Assembly (NCBI GenBank): GCA_963580285.1
Contig: OY757015.1
Span: 150,782,082-150,846,081, forward strand
Direction of reading: 5' to 3'
Length of the DNA: 64,000 bases
Source of the DNA: Lucinisca nassula
Taxonomy: Eukaryota; Mollusca; Bivalvia; Lucinida; Lucinidae
The notes beneath the pieces are model-generated. The model was not told where the DNA came from. It made no database searches and saw only the letters and a program-made list of their open reading frames with translations. Below, piece by piece: positions 63,481-64,000 of this stretch; the stretch's first letter is position 1, and every line of letters starts with the position of its first letter. The position numbers and the translations under genes are program-made.

Positions 63481-63615
63481 CACCGGGGTCAGTGTACTAT
63501 CCAATTCCACACATGCAAGGGTTGATCTGCATCTATTGAATTTGCCAGTGGCAGAATTTGCCTCTTATAAGCCTGCAAGGTAAGCTGATAGGCTTGACAG
63601 CGGCCCACAGCTGGG

Positions 63616-63812
63616 CCATTAGTACCAGAAACCCCGAAACGGGTACTTCTGGCAAACAGTGCATCTGATCTGGGCCTACACTGTTTTCAAAAAAAGTTCA
63701 GCCATTTTCCTAATCAATTTTGAAGAAAGCACAACCTTACATCCCTAAATTTTTAAATGGGCTCATGATATATATAAGGAAGAAGATTCCATTTGGTACA
63801 AAAAAGGGTTAA
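63616..63812 (+). repeat. Family F MITE, copy 16
   Basis: TAGTACCAGAAACCCCGAAA to TTGGTACAAAAAAGGGTTAA. One hairpin arm is deleted (AACAGTGCATCTGATCTGGG). The ATATATAAGGAAGAAG block is present. Confidence 0.8.
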
Positions 63813-64000
63813 ACTTCATACCAAATCTGTGTAACTGAGCTTAATCAAATTTGGTATAATGTCCTGAATAATAGAGAGAGAAGGGTTTAGTCCTCTCTTT
63901 TCACCACTTCTCCATCTCCAATAAGGCTTAAATAAGTTTTGAATGCTTTGTAAGAATCCCTTATTGTTTGAGAACAGTGGCAGCAACTTGGCATCCTTAC

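Overview
The window looks like animal nuclear DNA, most probably from a bivalve or related mollusc. This is inferred from AT-rich sequence, tRNA-derived SINEs, many short palindromic elements, RTE-like (CAAA)n SINE tails and repeat types typical of bivalve genomes. I find no intact host gene, no functional tRNA or rRNA gene, and no CRISPR or operon-like structure. Nearly everything I can explain is mobile or tandem repeat. The only long open frames with recognisable protein domains belong to one LTR retrotransposon.

Layout. 0-8.5 kb: small palindromic elements (families E, F, K, J), SINEs and a 1.9 kb end-conserved element with ~150 bp internal repeats. 8.85-10.7 kb: a minisatellite with a 34/30 bp unit and a local 98 bp higher-order period. 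11-13.4 kb: SINEs and an unusual ACAAGAT/TTGTGC palindromic minisatellite around a 224 bp foldback. 14-16 kb: a 157 bp satellite interrupted by a decayed coding fragment resembling the GIY-YIG end of a Penelope-like element. 16-30 kb: dense E/F/G/H/I hairpin elements and SINEs, plus a 1.25 kb TA-flanked inverted-repeat element (28257-29509). 30.5-41.9 kb: one repeat element (B1) that has been entered by another (A1, 30975-32556), by an LTR retrotransposon (33550-40380) and by a SINE. 42-48 kb: a SINE split by element A2 with a homogeneous 191 bp array, then a C-type element with a 390 bp duplication. 48-52 kb: a 31 bp minisatellite, a SINE split by a 750 bp element, and element B2. 53.6-57 kb: C-type elements with 166 bp and ~150 bp arrays. 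58.2-58.7 kb: a 39 bp minisatellite. 60-64 kb: further hairpin elements and a field of dispersed ACCATGGT palindromes.

The LTR element is young by its own structure: 1.22 kb LTRs with only about 20 differences, a perfect 5 bp target duplication (GTCAC), a tRNA-Leu-like primer site and a purine tract. It has Gag, protease and integrase in that order but no reverse transcriptase or RNase H. The protease-integrase order with nothing between them is that of the Gmr1-like Ty3/gypsy group, so the missing part should have followed integrase. Gag carries a frameshift, and gag and pol are separated by one in-frame TGA.

Three themes deserve attention. (1) A single hairpin core (CAAACAGTG...CACTGTTTG with GATCAGA/TCTGATC arms) recurs more than 30 times inside at least four families with different terminal repeats. 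(2) Elements with conserved ends carry completely different internal tandem arrays, and two of them sit exactly between A and T with no target duplication, as Helitrons do. (3) Two SINE families with unrelated heads share both a central domain and a 3' tail. All element names (A, B, C, E-K, SINE-A to D) are local labels.
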